Shown in pieces: positions 47,250 to 58,219 of a stretch of DNA of 64,000 nt. The stretch is from JADJOY01 sp046331705 [NCBI: bacterium] (lineage in GTDB: Bacteria > JADJOY01): NCBI GenBank assembly GCA_046331705.1, contig JAXLQJ010000004.1, forward strand, positions 1-64,000, in the 5' to 3' direction. Both the position numbers and the translations under genes were made by a program. The notes beneath the pieces are model-generated. The model was not told the origin of the DNA, made no database searches, and saw nothing but the letters and a program-made list of their open reading frames with translations. How positions within the stretch are numbered: position 1 is the stretch's first letter; every line of letters starts with the position of its first letter.

Positions 47250-50200
47250 TCCCCGCGCGCGTGCTCCAGCCGCGCGCGCCGAGCGCTCGAGCCCAGCCGC
47301 GCGCTTCCTCGCGCGCGCGGATCTCGCGGCGCCGCGCCACGCGACGCCACCACGGCGCCTCGACCCACGCGACGACCTCGGGCGGCGGCGAGCACGTCGT
47401 AGGCGCGCTTCCAGCTCGAGCGCCAGCGCTTCCTGCTGCCCGCGTTGCGGGCCAGCTCGGTGAGCGCATCCAGCGCCTGGCGGTGCGCGCCGAGCCGATC
47501 GTGAGCGCCGCCGCCACCGCGTGCACCGCCCAGCCGAGGGCGTCGATCGCGTGACCGCGCCGCCGACGGAGCCGCGCCAGACGTCCAGATACGCCGCGAT
47601 CGCCTCGCGATCGCCGTCGCGCTCCGACGACTCGAGCGCGCGCCGGAACGCCCGCCACGCCTCGTCCGGCTCGCCGCGAACTCGGCCAGGTCCCAGCTCG
47701 GCAGCGGCCTGCTCACGTGCGCGCGGTTGCCGCGCGCCGCCGCCGCCTCCAGCGCGGCGCCAAGGTGACGAGCGGCCTCTTCGGGCTGATCGCGCCTGCG
47801 CGCCGTGCGCGCCAGCGCGAGCCACGCCCGATGGGCGCGCCGTGTCACCGCGCGCCCGCGCCAGCACCAAGGCCCGCGACGAGGCCGCCGCCGAATCGTC
47901 GAAGCGTTGACGCGCGCGCAGCAGCTCGCCGGCGGTGAGCAGCACGCCGAGCAGCTCGGGGTCGGATGCACGCGCTTCCCGGATCGCCAACGCGCGCTCG
48001 ATCCGGGAGGACGCGGACGCGAGATCGCCGGCATGCCGTGCCAGCACGGCCAAGTGGTGCAGATTCGTCGCCTCGGCGTCCTCGTCGCCGGCCTCGACCG
48101 CCCGCGCCAGCGACTTCTCGAACCACGCCTGCGCCAGGCGAGGTCGCCGTCGAGCGCCGCCACCACCCCGAGCTCGCCCCACGAGCGCGCCAGCCCGGGC
48201 CCGTCGCGGTGCGCGTCCTCGCGGGTCGCGGCTTCGTGGAAGAAGGTTCGAGCCTCGCTGATGCGGCCACGTCGGCGTGCGCAGATGCCCAGCTGATGGC
48301 GGAACGCGCGCGCCGCGGCGGAGTCCCGCGGCAGTTGCCCCAGCACCTCGTGGCAGAGCCGCTCGGCGCGCTCCAGCGCACCCAGCGCATCGAGCTGCGT
48401 GACCACCACCTCGGCGATTCGCGCCGCCTGCTGCAGCTCGTCGGCTGCGAGCAGGTGGCGGCGAAGCTCGACGAGATCCGCCAGGTCGGCGTGCCGGCCG
48501 CGGCAGCGTGCGCACCCGCCAGTGCCGGTAGCGCGCTGCCCGCTGGTGGGCGAGCACCCGTTCACCCCGGTTCCGCCGTGGCGTCGAGATGGGGCACGAG
48601 CCAGCGCGGCACCACGAAGCGACTTCCTTCCGTTTCCGACGCTCGAGCAAGCCTGCAGCGACCAGCTCGTCGAGCGCTTCATCCAGCCCCTCGGGCGGCT
48701 CGATCGGCGTACGCAAGCGCGACGCGATGTCCTGCCCAGCACCCGCTGGTCGTCGCGCGAGAGCCCCAACGACTCGACGCTCGGCCTCGCCGCGCACCCG
48801 CGCGGCGCGGATCGCCTCGTCGAAGCGCGCCAGCCGCTCCGCGACCGCGGCGTCGTGGTGCTGGTCGCGCTCGCGCCCGATCAGCCAGGCGAGGCCCAGC
48901 CGATCCACCGCGACGCGGTGCACGCACGCGCGCCGCAGCAGGGTCCGCGCCGACGGGCTCGCCAGACCGGCGATCAGCCGCGCGATGCTGCTCGGCACCA
49001 GATCCGCGTGGTCGCTCGCGAGCACGTCCGCGAGCGCCGACGTGCCACCCGACGCCAACACCGACTCGAGCAGCTGGAGGCGGCGCGGCACCCCGCCGCA
49101 GGCAGCGGCGAAGGCCGGCGATCTCGCGGCAACGCGACCGAGTGTTCCGTGCCGATGTGCATCCAGCTCGCCGCGTCCGCGGGGAGCGGCTCGAGCAGCA
49201 CCGTCTCGGGCGTGCGCAGGGCGCAGCTCGTCGCGGGCGAGTGGCCGCCGCGACGCCACGACCGAGCGCGGCGCGCCCGCCTCACGCGGCCAGACCTCCA
49301 ACAGCTCGCGCAGGCTGCCGTCGATGATCCGGCCGTCGTCGTCCTGATCTTCGAAGGCGTCCAGAACGATCACGATCGCCAGCCGTCCCGCCGTCTCGCG
49401 TCAGCCGCCCCAGCGCTCGCGCCACGGTACGTCCGCGCGGCACAGATACCGCCAGCACCCGCAACGGTTCGCGGCCATCGGCCTCGGGGTCCTCGCGCTC
49501 AGCTCACGCGCAGCTGCGCGCGGATCCGTCGGCCGACCTCCGACGATGTCCTGGGCACCACGCGCCTCGGTGAGCGTGACCGCCAGGCGTGGCGCTGCCG
49601 TCGTGCGCTCCACGAGCGCGGCGGCGAGCGTCGTCTTGGCCCCATGCCGGCGCCTGCGATCCAGAGCCCCGAGCGATCGGTGGCCTGCACATCTGCGCAC
49701 GCGCAGCTCGCCGCGCCGTCCCAGCACGCCGACGCGGGGCGGTTGCGGCGCAGCCGTGCTGCCGTCTTCCGCGCGGCCGCCGCTCGCCAGGACCGACGCA
49801 CCAGCGGTGTCGTGAGGAAGAGCGCGGTCGGAGGAGCGAGAGACTCGACGCGTCGCTCGACGCGTCCCCACCGCTCGCGCCCGCGCGAACACGTCCCGCA
49901 GTCGTTCGCGTCGGAGCTCGCGTGGGCGAGCAGCCGAGAAACGAGTGCGGCGTGCCCCTCGACGTCGGAAAGCGCCAGCACGGCGGGCAGGCCCGCGGCC
50001 ACCAGCTCGTAGCCCACGCGCGCGGCCTCGAGCGCCAGATCGCGCGGCGGAGTGACGGCGTCCTTGAGCGGCGCGTTCGCCACGATCAGCAGCGGGACGG
50101 CGCTCGCCCCCCGAGCGCCTCGGCGACCCAGCGCGACGGGACCATGCGTTCCTCGCGATCGTCGGGCCGTGCCAGCGCCAGCTCCGACGCATCGCCGCCC

Positions 50201-51275
50201 AACAGCACCACGTGCGGCGGACGCTCGGCGACCGTGGCGCGGATCTCGTTCGCGACGGCCCGATTCCGCAGGGTCACGCGCACGAGCCTCGCCAGCGCAG
50301 GCTGGCTCCACCGCGGCCAGCAGCGCGCGTGACGCGCGCTCGACGTCGACGCGCGTGCCCGAGCCATGACGATCCGGACTGGCGAGGATCACGAGGAGCT
50401 CGAGCGGTCCGCCGCGCGCCGCGGGCAGCGCCACCGCGCACGATGGCCGAACGCGCGCGATGCGCAGCCACGGCGAGCCTGCGATCTTCTGCGCGCCGGA
50501 CGACACGCCGAGCGCCGACGCCAGCGCGCCTCCCAATCGAAGGGCTGCCACGGGCGGTGCGCGACCTCGAAGCGCAGCCTGATCGAGCCCGCACGCTCGC
50601 GCGCTCGGCGCGCACCGCGTCCCGAACGCAAGCCCCGACGGGCTCCACCGAGCAGCACCGGCGCGAGTGCCGTCCGGTCGAGCCCGCCGGCATGGGTCGC
50701 CGACTCGAGGGTCGCGAGCGCGTCGGCGGAGAAGACGTGCTCGACCTCTCGCCCGTCGAGCGTGGCGATGATGCGATCGGCCGTCAGCCGCAGATCGACC
50801 GCAGCGATCACGGCTTGCCGCGAGGGGCGCGAGCGTCGCCGGCCAATTGCTCGGCGGCGGCGAGTCGCCGCGTTCCCCACGCAGCATCGCCACCAATCGC
50901 CACAGCCACGCGGTGCTGGCGAACGTCGGGTCCGTGGACGCGTCCACGCTCGGCCGCGAGCGCAAGGCCGCGGGCACCTCGCCGAGGTCCTCGAGCAGCA
51001 CCGGCACCAGCGCCGGCGACGTCCCGCCACGGCGCCGCCGAGCAGGCGCCGTGCGAGTCCCGGCGTGCCAGCGTTCGTCGAAGGCGGCGCGCGAGACGAG
51101 CAACGCCTCGCCCAGGCCCCCGCGGAGCGCTCGTGGGAGCCTTCCCGACCCGCGAGCGACCAGTCGTCGAGCGCCACCGCGATCCCGACACCCAGCAGCC
51201 GCTCGGCCATGCGCATCGCGGCGGCCCGCTCCGGCGGGCGGATGCGAGAATCGAGACGTGCCAGGTGGGCGACAT
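47250..51275 (-). CDS. NLR-like multidomain protein: TIR, CHAT-like, STAND NTPase, TPR (frameshifted)
   Basis: Reconstructed across frames, about 1,340 residues from ATG 51275. (1) TIR-like, 51275 to about 50900: WHVSILASA, MAERLLGVGIAVALDDWSLAGREG, EALLVSRAAFDERW, LVPVLLEDLGEVPAALR. (2) CHAT-like, about 50620-49830: PHVVLLGGDASELALA, VPLLIVANAPLKDAV, ELVAAGLPAVLALSDVEGHAALVSRLL. (3) P-loop AGAGMGKTTLAAALVERT near 49640 and Walker B IVIVLDAFED near 49370, then a winged-helix-like region. (4) TPR repeats, about 48520-47700. TIR domains often degrade NAD or signal; CHAT domains are caspase-like; STAND proteins switch on ligand binding, with TPRs as sensor. The architecture is that of bacterial immune or cell-death receptors. 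Every domain boundary is approximate and about 25-35 frame changes are needed. Confidence 0.6.
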
Positions 51276-51456
51276 GTGCGCGGGCGACGGAGACGCGGGT
51301 CGGTTCGGGCCGTTCACCGTCGCACTGTGCGGACGCGGCCGTGGCGGCCCGCGCGCGGATCCAAGCCGCCCTGGCTCGCAGCATACTACCCGGGCACGTT
51401 CGCTCGGCGGCTCGCGAGCGACGCGTATCCGGCGGTGCGCAGGCGTGCGTGACACG

Positions 51457-52458
51457 ATGGATCGGTTCGGCAACGAAACGGCTCGGGCGCGTCGCATCGG
51501 ACGGCTCGCGCGGCTCGCGGTCGTGGCGGCGGGCTGCGCGGTTCTCGTCACGACGCTGGTCGTGGGCACGTCGCCTGGACGCTGCCGCCACCCGATCCCG
51601 AGCGCTTCCGGGTTCCCGCCAAGTACCTGCCCCGGCTGCCCGGGACGCCCGCCCCGCCGATCGTCCCCGAACCACCCGCGGAAGCGGCAGCGGAGGACCT
51701 GGGTCACGGGATGCCGCGCATGCTCGCGCCTCGCGCCCCGAGCGCCCGAGCCCGTCGTCGCGCCGAGCGCCGCCCTGGACCCGCCGCCGTCACGTGCCGG
51801 GCTGCTGGAGGTGGATGGCGCTGGCCATTTCCGGCCCACTCCCGGCGCGATCCAACTCTTCCGCGAGATCCACGACGAGCCTGGCGATTGGCGCCGCGAG
51901 CAGGCGCGTCAGGCGATCGAGGCGACGATCGATCGCGAGCTGGCGGCACCCGCGGCGAGCGGGCACGCGACCTCCTCGATCGCTACTTCCGCTACGTCGA
52001 CGCCACGCGAACGCTACGCCCGCGGGCCGGTTTGTGCGTGCGCTGGCCGAGCGGCTCGCCGGGACCCGCGCGATCGAGCGCACGATCTTCGGCGACGCGC
52101 TGGCCACCCCGCCCTCGCCGACCCGGAGCGCGATGCCAGCGAGGCGGCGCTCGCCTGATCCACCGCGTGGACCCATCGCTGGCGCCATCCCCCGGACGAT
52201 CGCCCCACGATCGGCTCCCACGAACCGCGCCGAGTGGGGTGGCCGCCGCGCCGCGCGCCACCGACGCCACGTAGGACGCGCGCTTCGCCGCCTACCGCGT
52301 CGAGCGCGACGCGTCCTCGGCGATCCGTCACTCGATCCGTCGAAGCGGGTGGACGCGCTCAATCAGCTGCGCGAGCGCCACTTCTCGAGGACGAGTTCCG
52401 GCGCGCCGCCGGCCTGGATCGCCTGGACGTGCTCTTCCCGCCGTCCAAGCGCCCGTGA
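51457..52458 (+). CDS. Lipase chaperone (LifO family), frameshifted
   Basis: ATG 51457, stop TGA 52456-52458; about 320 residues after repair. An N-terminal membrane anchor (LARLAVVAAGCAVLVTTLVVG) and Pro-rich linker precede the folding domain: LLEVDGAGHFRPTPGAIQLFREIHDEPGDW, LLDRYFRYVDATRTL, ALAERLAGTRAIERTIFGDALA, and the final LNQLRERHFS and AAGLDRLD. These track the order of LifO/Lif lipase-specific foldases, which sit in the inner membrane and fold a cognate secreted lipase. No classical partner lipase is adjacent. Divergent from the NLR-like gene by 181 bases. Confidence 0.65.
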
Positions 52459-52474
52459 CCCGCAGCGGGACGGC

Positions 52475-53975
52475 TCAGGGCGGCCGGAAATTGTCAGGCG
52501 CCACCGCGATGCCGTTTGCGCCCAGGCCGTTGGTCAGCAGGTTCAGCGTCCGATTGCTGGTGGTAGAAGATCACGAAGCGTTCGCCGAGCTGGACGACCG
52601 GGGGCTCGGCTTCGTCGACGATGAAGAGGATTGAGCGAGTTGCTCGATCCGGGCCAGTACCGTCGCCGGGGTCGCCTTGCGCGTGCCAGGCGGCGCCAGC
52701 TCGTTGCCGGCCTCGGTGCAGAAACCGTCCGGGCCGTGCAGCGCATCGAAGATCGGCTGGATCGCGCCGAGCAAGCACGCCAGATCGTCGTTCGACACGC
52801 ACAGCGAGAATGCTCGGCGAGCACCGGATTGACCTCGTTCGCCGTGTCCGGGAAATACGCACCTCGGTGGAGGCTTTCTCGAAGTGGATGCCGTCGCTCG
52901 ACCACGCCACACCCGCGCTCGATCACCGCGTCGTAGTCGTCGATCAGCGGCCCGGGTTTCCGGTGGTAAGGGGATGAAGAGGTCGCCCGGATCGGACCGC
53001 GATCGAACAGGACCGTGAACCAACCGAACCCGAGCTGGGATCGTCGAGCGCTGGAACTCCCGGATTGGTCTGCTCCTTCGGCCCGTGAACGACGGCGTCA
53101 CGATCGCGCCCGCCGCCTCGCCGGTGCGACCATCGAGAGCCCCACCCGCGTCCAGTGGACGCCGTCCGTGGAGTGGCGACGCCGATCGAGCGACTCCCGA
53201 ACCGATCGCCGTCGAAATAGAGCAGCCACGTACCATCCGGGCGCTGCACGACGGCGGGCGATCCGACGTTGCCGGCGTCCCAGCCCTGCGCGAGCGGCGT
53301 GAGCAGCGGCTCAGGCGCCCGTGCGCTCTGCTCGCGACCGTTCGGACCCACGCGCCGCCGGGGGCGACCGTCGGCGCTCACGGCGAGACCGATTCCGTCG
53401 CCGTTTCCACCCGCGTAGTACATCGCGTAGGTCGTGGGCAGCGACGGGTCGACGCCCGATAGCGAGGCGCCCTGCACCACGGTGCGCCCGACGACGCCTT
53501 CGAACCCGCCTGTCGACGAGGAGTAGAGCACGATCGCGTCGTCCAAGACGGCGACCGTCGCCGGACGGCTGATCGTCCTCGAGGCCCGAGCACGACTCCG
53601 CGCGCCGGATCTCGCTGCGCAGCGCCCGGTCCTCGTAGAACACCGTGAGGCCGCTCGCATCCGACACCACCGAAGGCTCCGCCATGTAGTGGCCTGACGC
53701 CGCTGCCGAGGAGCACCGGTTGGAGGCTGAGATCGAGGACGCTCCCGGCGGCAAGCTTCTCATCCGCGCAGACCGCGTCGTGCCCGGCCCAGGGACCGAT
53801 TCCTGCGACTGGCGGGATGTTCTCCTGATGCCGCGGCTCTCCTCGCCTTCTCGGCGAGATAACCGCAGCCGGTGAGCGCGACGAACGCGGCCGCGGCGGC
53901 AACGGCTTCAAGGCCGGCGCGACGCGCCGCTCGGACGCGACGTGCGGTGCTGCGCGCGAGGTTTCTCGAGAGCAT
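52475..53975 (-). CDS. Beta-propeller lipoprotein, glycosidase-like, frameshifted
   Basis: ATG 53975 (MLSRNLARSTARR), lipobox FVALTGC about 35 codons in, stop 52475; about 495 residues after repair. The mature part has repeated blade-like units: MAEPSVVSDASGLTVFYED, VAVLDDAIVLYSSSTGGF, YAMYYAGGNGDGIGLAVSADG, VGSPAVVQRPDGTWLLYFDGDRFGSRSIGVA and WSSDGIHFEKA. This resembles five-bladed GH43/GH32-type propellers and sialidase-like lipoproteins; catalytic acids were not assigned. The ATG shares its A with the stop of the upstream porin gene. Convergent with the lipase chaperone gene, 16 bases apart. Confidence 0.6.
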
Positions 53976-55333
53976 CAGAATCGCACCGTCGCCTGGATAC
54001 CCGCCACCGACACCGAGGCCGCCGATCCGCAGGTCGCCGTACGGCGACAGGCCGAGATCGTCTTCACGATGGCTCGCGGTCTCGAGGACGTGGATCTGCA
54101 TTAGCAACCGTCGATCGTAGGCAGCTTCGGCACGAAGCGACTCAATCGCCTTGAAGGAGTGGAACCGAAGCCCAGGCCGATGACAACCGCGGTGTCCAGG
54201 AAGTTCGTGAGGCCGCGGTCGGGACGGAGCATGGCGCTGCATGCCTTGCCCGGCGCGCAGTGATCGAGATCCGCATCCGAAGCCGCGAGCCATTCCCACA
54301 CCGAGCGAGGGCACCGCGATGTCGCGGGCGGGCGGCGCGATCGGCAGGAACACGCGGAACAGCAGGATGAGCCCCGCGAGCCCACCCTCGAAGGTGGGGG
54401 TCGCGGCGGAAGGTCGCGGGAAACTCAGGTAGTCGTACCAGCTCACGTCGACGTCCACGGTGAGACGTTCGCCGGTGTACGCCCCAGACGGCACAATGCC
54501 GGGCTGAAGAAGAGCTCCGCATCGTTGGGCAGCACGAAGCGGGTGTCGGCGAGCGTGAGGCCCAAGCTCGATTTCCTGGATGGTCACCAGGAACGGCGCC
54601 GCGAGGTGGGCCTTGATCTCGGCGCGGTAGGAGAGGCCGATCACCAGCGCTCGTCGGCGTGAACGTCAGCCCCACCGTCGGCGAGCACCGGGTCCTGCAC
54701 GGCGCTCGCGAAGGCCGGCTCTGCGGCTCGAGCTGATCCGCGTCGAGGGTCGCTCCAGTCGTTCGAGGATCGAGGGTCCTGGACAGGGTGAAGTCGAGCT
54801 CGGCGCTCGAGGTGTCGAGAATGCCGGAGACCAGCGCCCACCGACAACCAGCTCGTGACCTCGAGCGCCCCCGCCGCCATCACCACGAGTCGCTGGTTGC
54901 GCGTGCCGTAGTAGAGGAATTGCGGCTGATCGAGCGGCAGCGCCAGAGCCGTGCGGCGCGCTGCGCGAGCACGTAGACCAGCGCTCCGATGGCCACGCGG
55001 TAATCGAAGAAATCCGTCGGATACAGCACGCCGAGCAAGGTGCCCACGTAGTCGGCTGGTCGTCGATGTCGCGGCCGTTGATCTCGAGCGAGAGGTCCCG
55101 TGTACGCGCCGCTGACCGAGATCTCGGTGGCGTCCGCCACGCGTTGAGCCGCAGGTTGTAGAAAGGTCAGGCGTCGCCTCCGCTGGCGACCGTGGCGAGC
55201 ATCGCGCCGGCGCCCGGCGCCGATATTGAGGGTCTCGAACAGGTTCGCGCGCGCTGCGCTCGCGCCGAGGAACGGCGACGAGCACCCAGGCGACCGTCGC
55301 GCCGGCAACCGGGCGGCGCGTGGCCGGGCTCAT
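53975..55333 (-). CDS. FadL/OmpP1-type outer-membrane porin 2, frameshifted
   Basis: ATG 55333 (MSPATRRPVAGATVAWV signal), stop overlapping the next start; about 450 residues after repair. Near the N-terminus of the mature protein lies NIGAGAMLATVASGGD followed by TFYNLAAQRV, then barrel strands such as ADYVGTLLGVLYPTDFFDYRVAIGALVYV, SWLSVGAGI and VGLTFTPTSA. The last residues are SVAGIQATVRF, the C-terminal Phe signature of outer-membrane barrels. FadL proteins take up fatty acids and other hydrophobic molecules. ATGA overlap with the preceding FadL gene. Confidence 0.65.
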
Positions 55334-56753
55334 CGCCCCACCTCGCCGAACGTGGTGCTGGCCGTGAACATCGGCACGAACACGTCCGCCTCGCCGCGGA
55401 TCGACGGATAGGACAGGTCCGCGATGGGATGGCCCGCCGCGTCGGTGAGCGGCGGGAACATGGCGGATTGCCGTCGATGACGAAGAGCGGGTTGACCGCT
55501 CCTTGTGGTGCACCGTCGCCGCGATCACGTCGTACTGGATCGCAGCGTCGAAGCGGACCGCGGAATCCTCGGTCAGGTCACCGAAGACGGGCAGCTCGCG
55601 CAGCGCTGCGCCCACCGCGGAGCAGATGACGGTCACCGTCGAGGTAGGTCGTGAGCGCGGTCTGCTCGGGAAAGGGAGTGGGCTCGAAGGCGCCATCCCC
55701 GCGCAGCCGAAGTCGTTCTTCTCGCCGTGCCGCCGCCACTCGATTCCACCCGCGGCGTCACCGTACATCCTTGGTGCGCGGGTCGGCGTTGAACGCGTCC
55801 TTGAGATCGATGGGCACGATCGGGATCGTGACGTCGAGGTCCAGCTCAGCGTGGGCGGCTGATAGCCCGACCATTGGTTCGACACGTCGACAGCCACCGT
55901 GAGGTCCTCACCCATAGTGGGCGAACCCGAAGCACGACCTGCTGCGGCCGAGTAGAACAACGGCTCGCCGAGGTCGATGTTGAGCAGGATCGGCCCCAAC
56001 GTGACCGTGAACGGGGATCTGCAAGGGAATCGAGAACGCGTCGCGCCACGTGACGCCGACGCTCCACGCCGCGAGATCCTCGGCGATCGATCACGCCGGC
56101 CGTCGCGCGCACCACTGGCTGGATCTCTTGATCGATGGTGGTGTGCGCGTCGTCCACGCCGTCCGCGCCGCGCACACCGGTGGGGATCTCCGAGATTGCC
56201 GCCCACGTCCGCGAAGAACACACAGCCGAGGCCCGGCGAGCCCGTCCGCGATCTTCACGCCCACCGCCGGCTGGGTCACCACCAGCTCGGTCTGGCCCCG
56301 GAAACAGCACGTATTGCGGCACAAGCTCTCGGGCACCTGCGCGTTCAAGAGGTGCGGAAAGCGGTGTAGAAGCCCACCCGAACCCCACGCGCTCGTGCAG
56401 GGCGTCGGCGAACAGGATCGAAGCGCATGCCACCGTACGCGCCGAGCGGCGTCGATCGGGAACGCATCCGGGTCGCACCGATCCCTCGGGGATCGGCGCG
56501 GGATTGGTCGCGCGCGTCTGGAAATCGCCGTACTGAAGGCCGATCTGTTCGGCGAGGCGAAGCGACGCCAACCAGGTTGTAGTACGATAGCGGTGTAGTC
56601 GTCGACGTGACCGGCCATCGCGCCGCCCATCGCCACCGCGCGGGCGCCGGCCGAGGTCGTGAAGTCGTTGGCCCACCGTAGGCGGGCAGGCCACGGCCGC
56701 GAGCACCAGCGCGCCGAGCGCCGTTCGAACGAAAGCGAGACGAGCCGGGACAT
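55330..56753 (-). CDS. FadL/OmpP1-type outer-membrane porin 1, frameshifted
   Basis: ATG 56753 (MSRLVSLSF, then a Sec signal), about 470 residues after repair of ten or more frame changes. The mature N-terminus reads ANDFTTSAGARAVAMGGAMAGHVDDYTAIYYNLVG, the classic FadL/TodX hatch motif. LVVTQPAVGVKIADGL, LGPILLNIDLGEPLFYS and a final FTASTTFGEVGR follow. It is the first gene of a three-gene operon (porin, porin, propeller lipoprotein) with overlapping ends. The insertion sequence lies only about 59 bases upstream of this start, so the native promoter has probably been displaced. Confidence 0.7.
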
Positions 56754-56793
56754 GGGGGGGCCGGCGCATCCTGCAAGGTGCCCTGCGCGCGCA

Positions 56794-56811
56794 AGGTGCG
56801 CGTCGCTGCCG
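56794..56811 (+). repeat. Left copy of 18-bp direct repeat flanking the IS
   Basis: AGGTGCGCGTCGCTGCCG, identical to 58135-58152. Interpreted as the target-site duplication of the insertion sequence. Confidence 0.8.
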
Positions 56812-58134
56812 TGTGAGCACATGATCTGTCCGCTCCGAAGAGCAAGTGAAGTGTCCGCTTTCGGCGTTCGGAGGTGAGGCGGTCCCAAGGGGATGCTGCC
56901 GATGCTCTACGGTCCGACCGCGCTGGAGCGGGCGATGCGGATTCGTGAGGTAGTGGCTGAGCGATGAGCGAGGAGATCAATTGGATCCAGGCCGACGCCT
57001 CCTGGGCATGGATCCAGATTATACTGCGTCGGTGGAAGGCGCGCTTCGAGAGCCACGGGTACGACGGCGCTCGACCGTCGCCGAGGTCGGCCCTCGAGGC
57101 CGCCCACCGCCCGCGGCGGAGCTCGAGCGTGCTGCGGCTGTACCGCGACACCTACGGCTTCAACGTCCGCCACTTTTTCACCAGATCGCGCAGCAGAGCA
57201 TGCGGTGACGCTTTCGTACGACGGTGAAGACGGCGCTGCAGGCGGCTGGCCTGGGTACGCCGACGGCGGTCGCGGGGGCGGCACCGTCGTCGCCGCGGTG
57301 AGCAGGGCGAGATGCTGCACCTCGACGGCAGCCCCCACGCATGGCTGGCGCTGTGCCCCGACGAGAAGCAGACCCTGATCGCCCTGGTCAATGATGCCAC
57401 CAGCGAGCTGCTCTACGGTCGGATCGAGGGCGAGCACGGACACGGTCGCCAACGAGTTCAAGGCGGTGTTTGACGAGGTCTGCCGATGACGCTCTATACG
57501 GATCGCGCGAGCTGGGCGGCGATCACGCGTCGTGCCGGCGAGGCGCCCGATCCGACGGTGGATACGGTCGGCCGCGCGTTGGATCGCTTGAGATCGAGCA
57601 CATCCGGGCGCGCTCTCCCCAGGCGCGAGGCCGATGAACGGGCGAACCGGACGTTGCAGGGACCGCCTGGTCAACGAACTACGGGTGGCCGGGATCACCC
57701 CGTGGTCGACGCCAACCGCTTTACCTCGGGAGCTTGGTTTCTCGATCCGGATACAACCGATTGTTTGCGCGCAACTCGGACCCGCGTCGGCCTTCGTGGG
57801 GCTGGGGGGCGTGGACCTGAATCAGGTGCTGTAATGCGAACACGAACAGGTCGTGGGCAAGGACAACACCGTGGTCCTGGAGAAGGTGCGGCTGCAGATC
57901 GCCAAGCAGCGCGGGCGTCGCAGCTGCGAAGAGATGCAGGTCCTCGTGCGGCGGCACTTGGACGCCAGTCACACGGTGTGGCGAGCCGAGCAATGCCTCG
58001 GACAGGTTGAACAGCAGGCGGCAACCCTCTACCCTTGCTTCGCGCACCGACCCCTCGAAGTCGGTCAGAACCACCGAGATCTGACCGGACAGATCACTTG
58101 TCAAAACCACCGGACACTTTCACTTGCTAACAAC
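56812..58134 (+). mobile_element. Insertion sequence, IS1202-like (ISNCY) group
   Basis: A 1.3-kb element between the two 18-bp direct repeats. The ends are imperfect inverted repeats of about 22 bases: left TGTGAGCACATGATCTGTCCG and right (reverse complement) TGTTAGCAAGTGAAAGTGTCC. Subterminal copies of an AGTGA...TGTCCG motif occur on both sides. It carries one transposase gene. An unusually long target duplication fits the IS1202/ISNCY group, in which duplications well above the usual length are known; family assignment rests on transposase appearance. It landed between a FadL operon and a divergent lipoprotein gene. Confidence 0.75.
56893..58084 (+). CDS. Transposase of the IS (DDE type), frameshifted
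   Basis: About 395 residues after repair. A helix-turn-helix region ending RRWKARFESHGYDGL, then RLYRDTYGFNVRHFHQIA, a catalytic core starting EMLHLDGSPHAWLALCPDEKQTLIALVDDATSELLYG (first Asp), MTLYTDRASWAAI (second Asp), RSERANRTLQDRLVNELRVAGI (Glu region) and a C-terminal VVGKDNTVVLEKVRLQIAKQ segment. These follow the ISNCY transposase plan. Six or more frame changes; since neighbours are equally broken, the gene may be intact in the cell. Confidence 0.7.
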
Positions 58135-58152
58135 AGGTGCGCGTCGCTGCCG
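58135..58152 (+). repeat. Right copy of 18-bp direct repeat flanking the IS
   Basis: Identical to 56794-56811. Confidence 0.8.
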
Positions 58153-58219
58153 CGTCGCTGCCTTTCCTCACGCAACCCACCGCGTGGCAACATACCCGTC
58201 GGGGGAAGGAACCGAAACC

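Noticed and set aside
47250-51275. SARP/AfsR-type transcriptional activator
   Set aside because: The P-loop-TPR half fits, but the N-terminus is TIR/CHAT-like and no OmpR-type or LuxR helix-turn-helix domain is seen.
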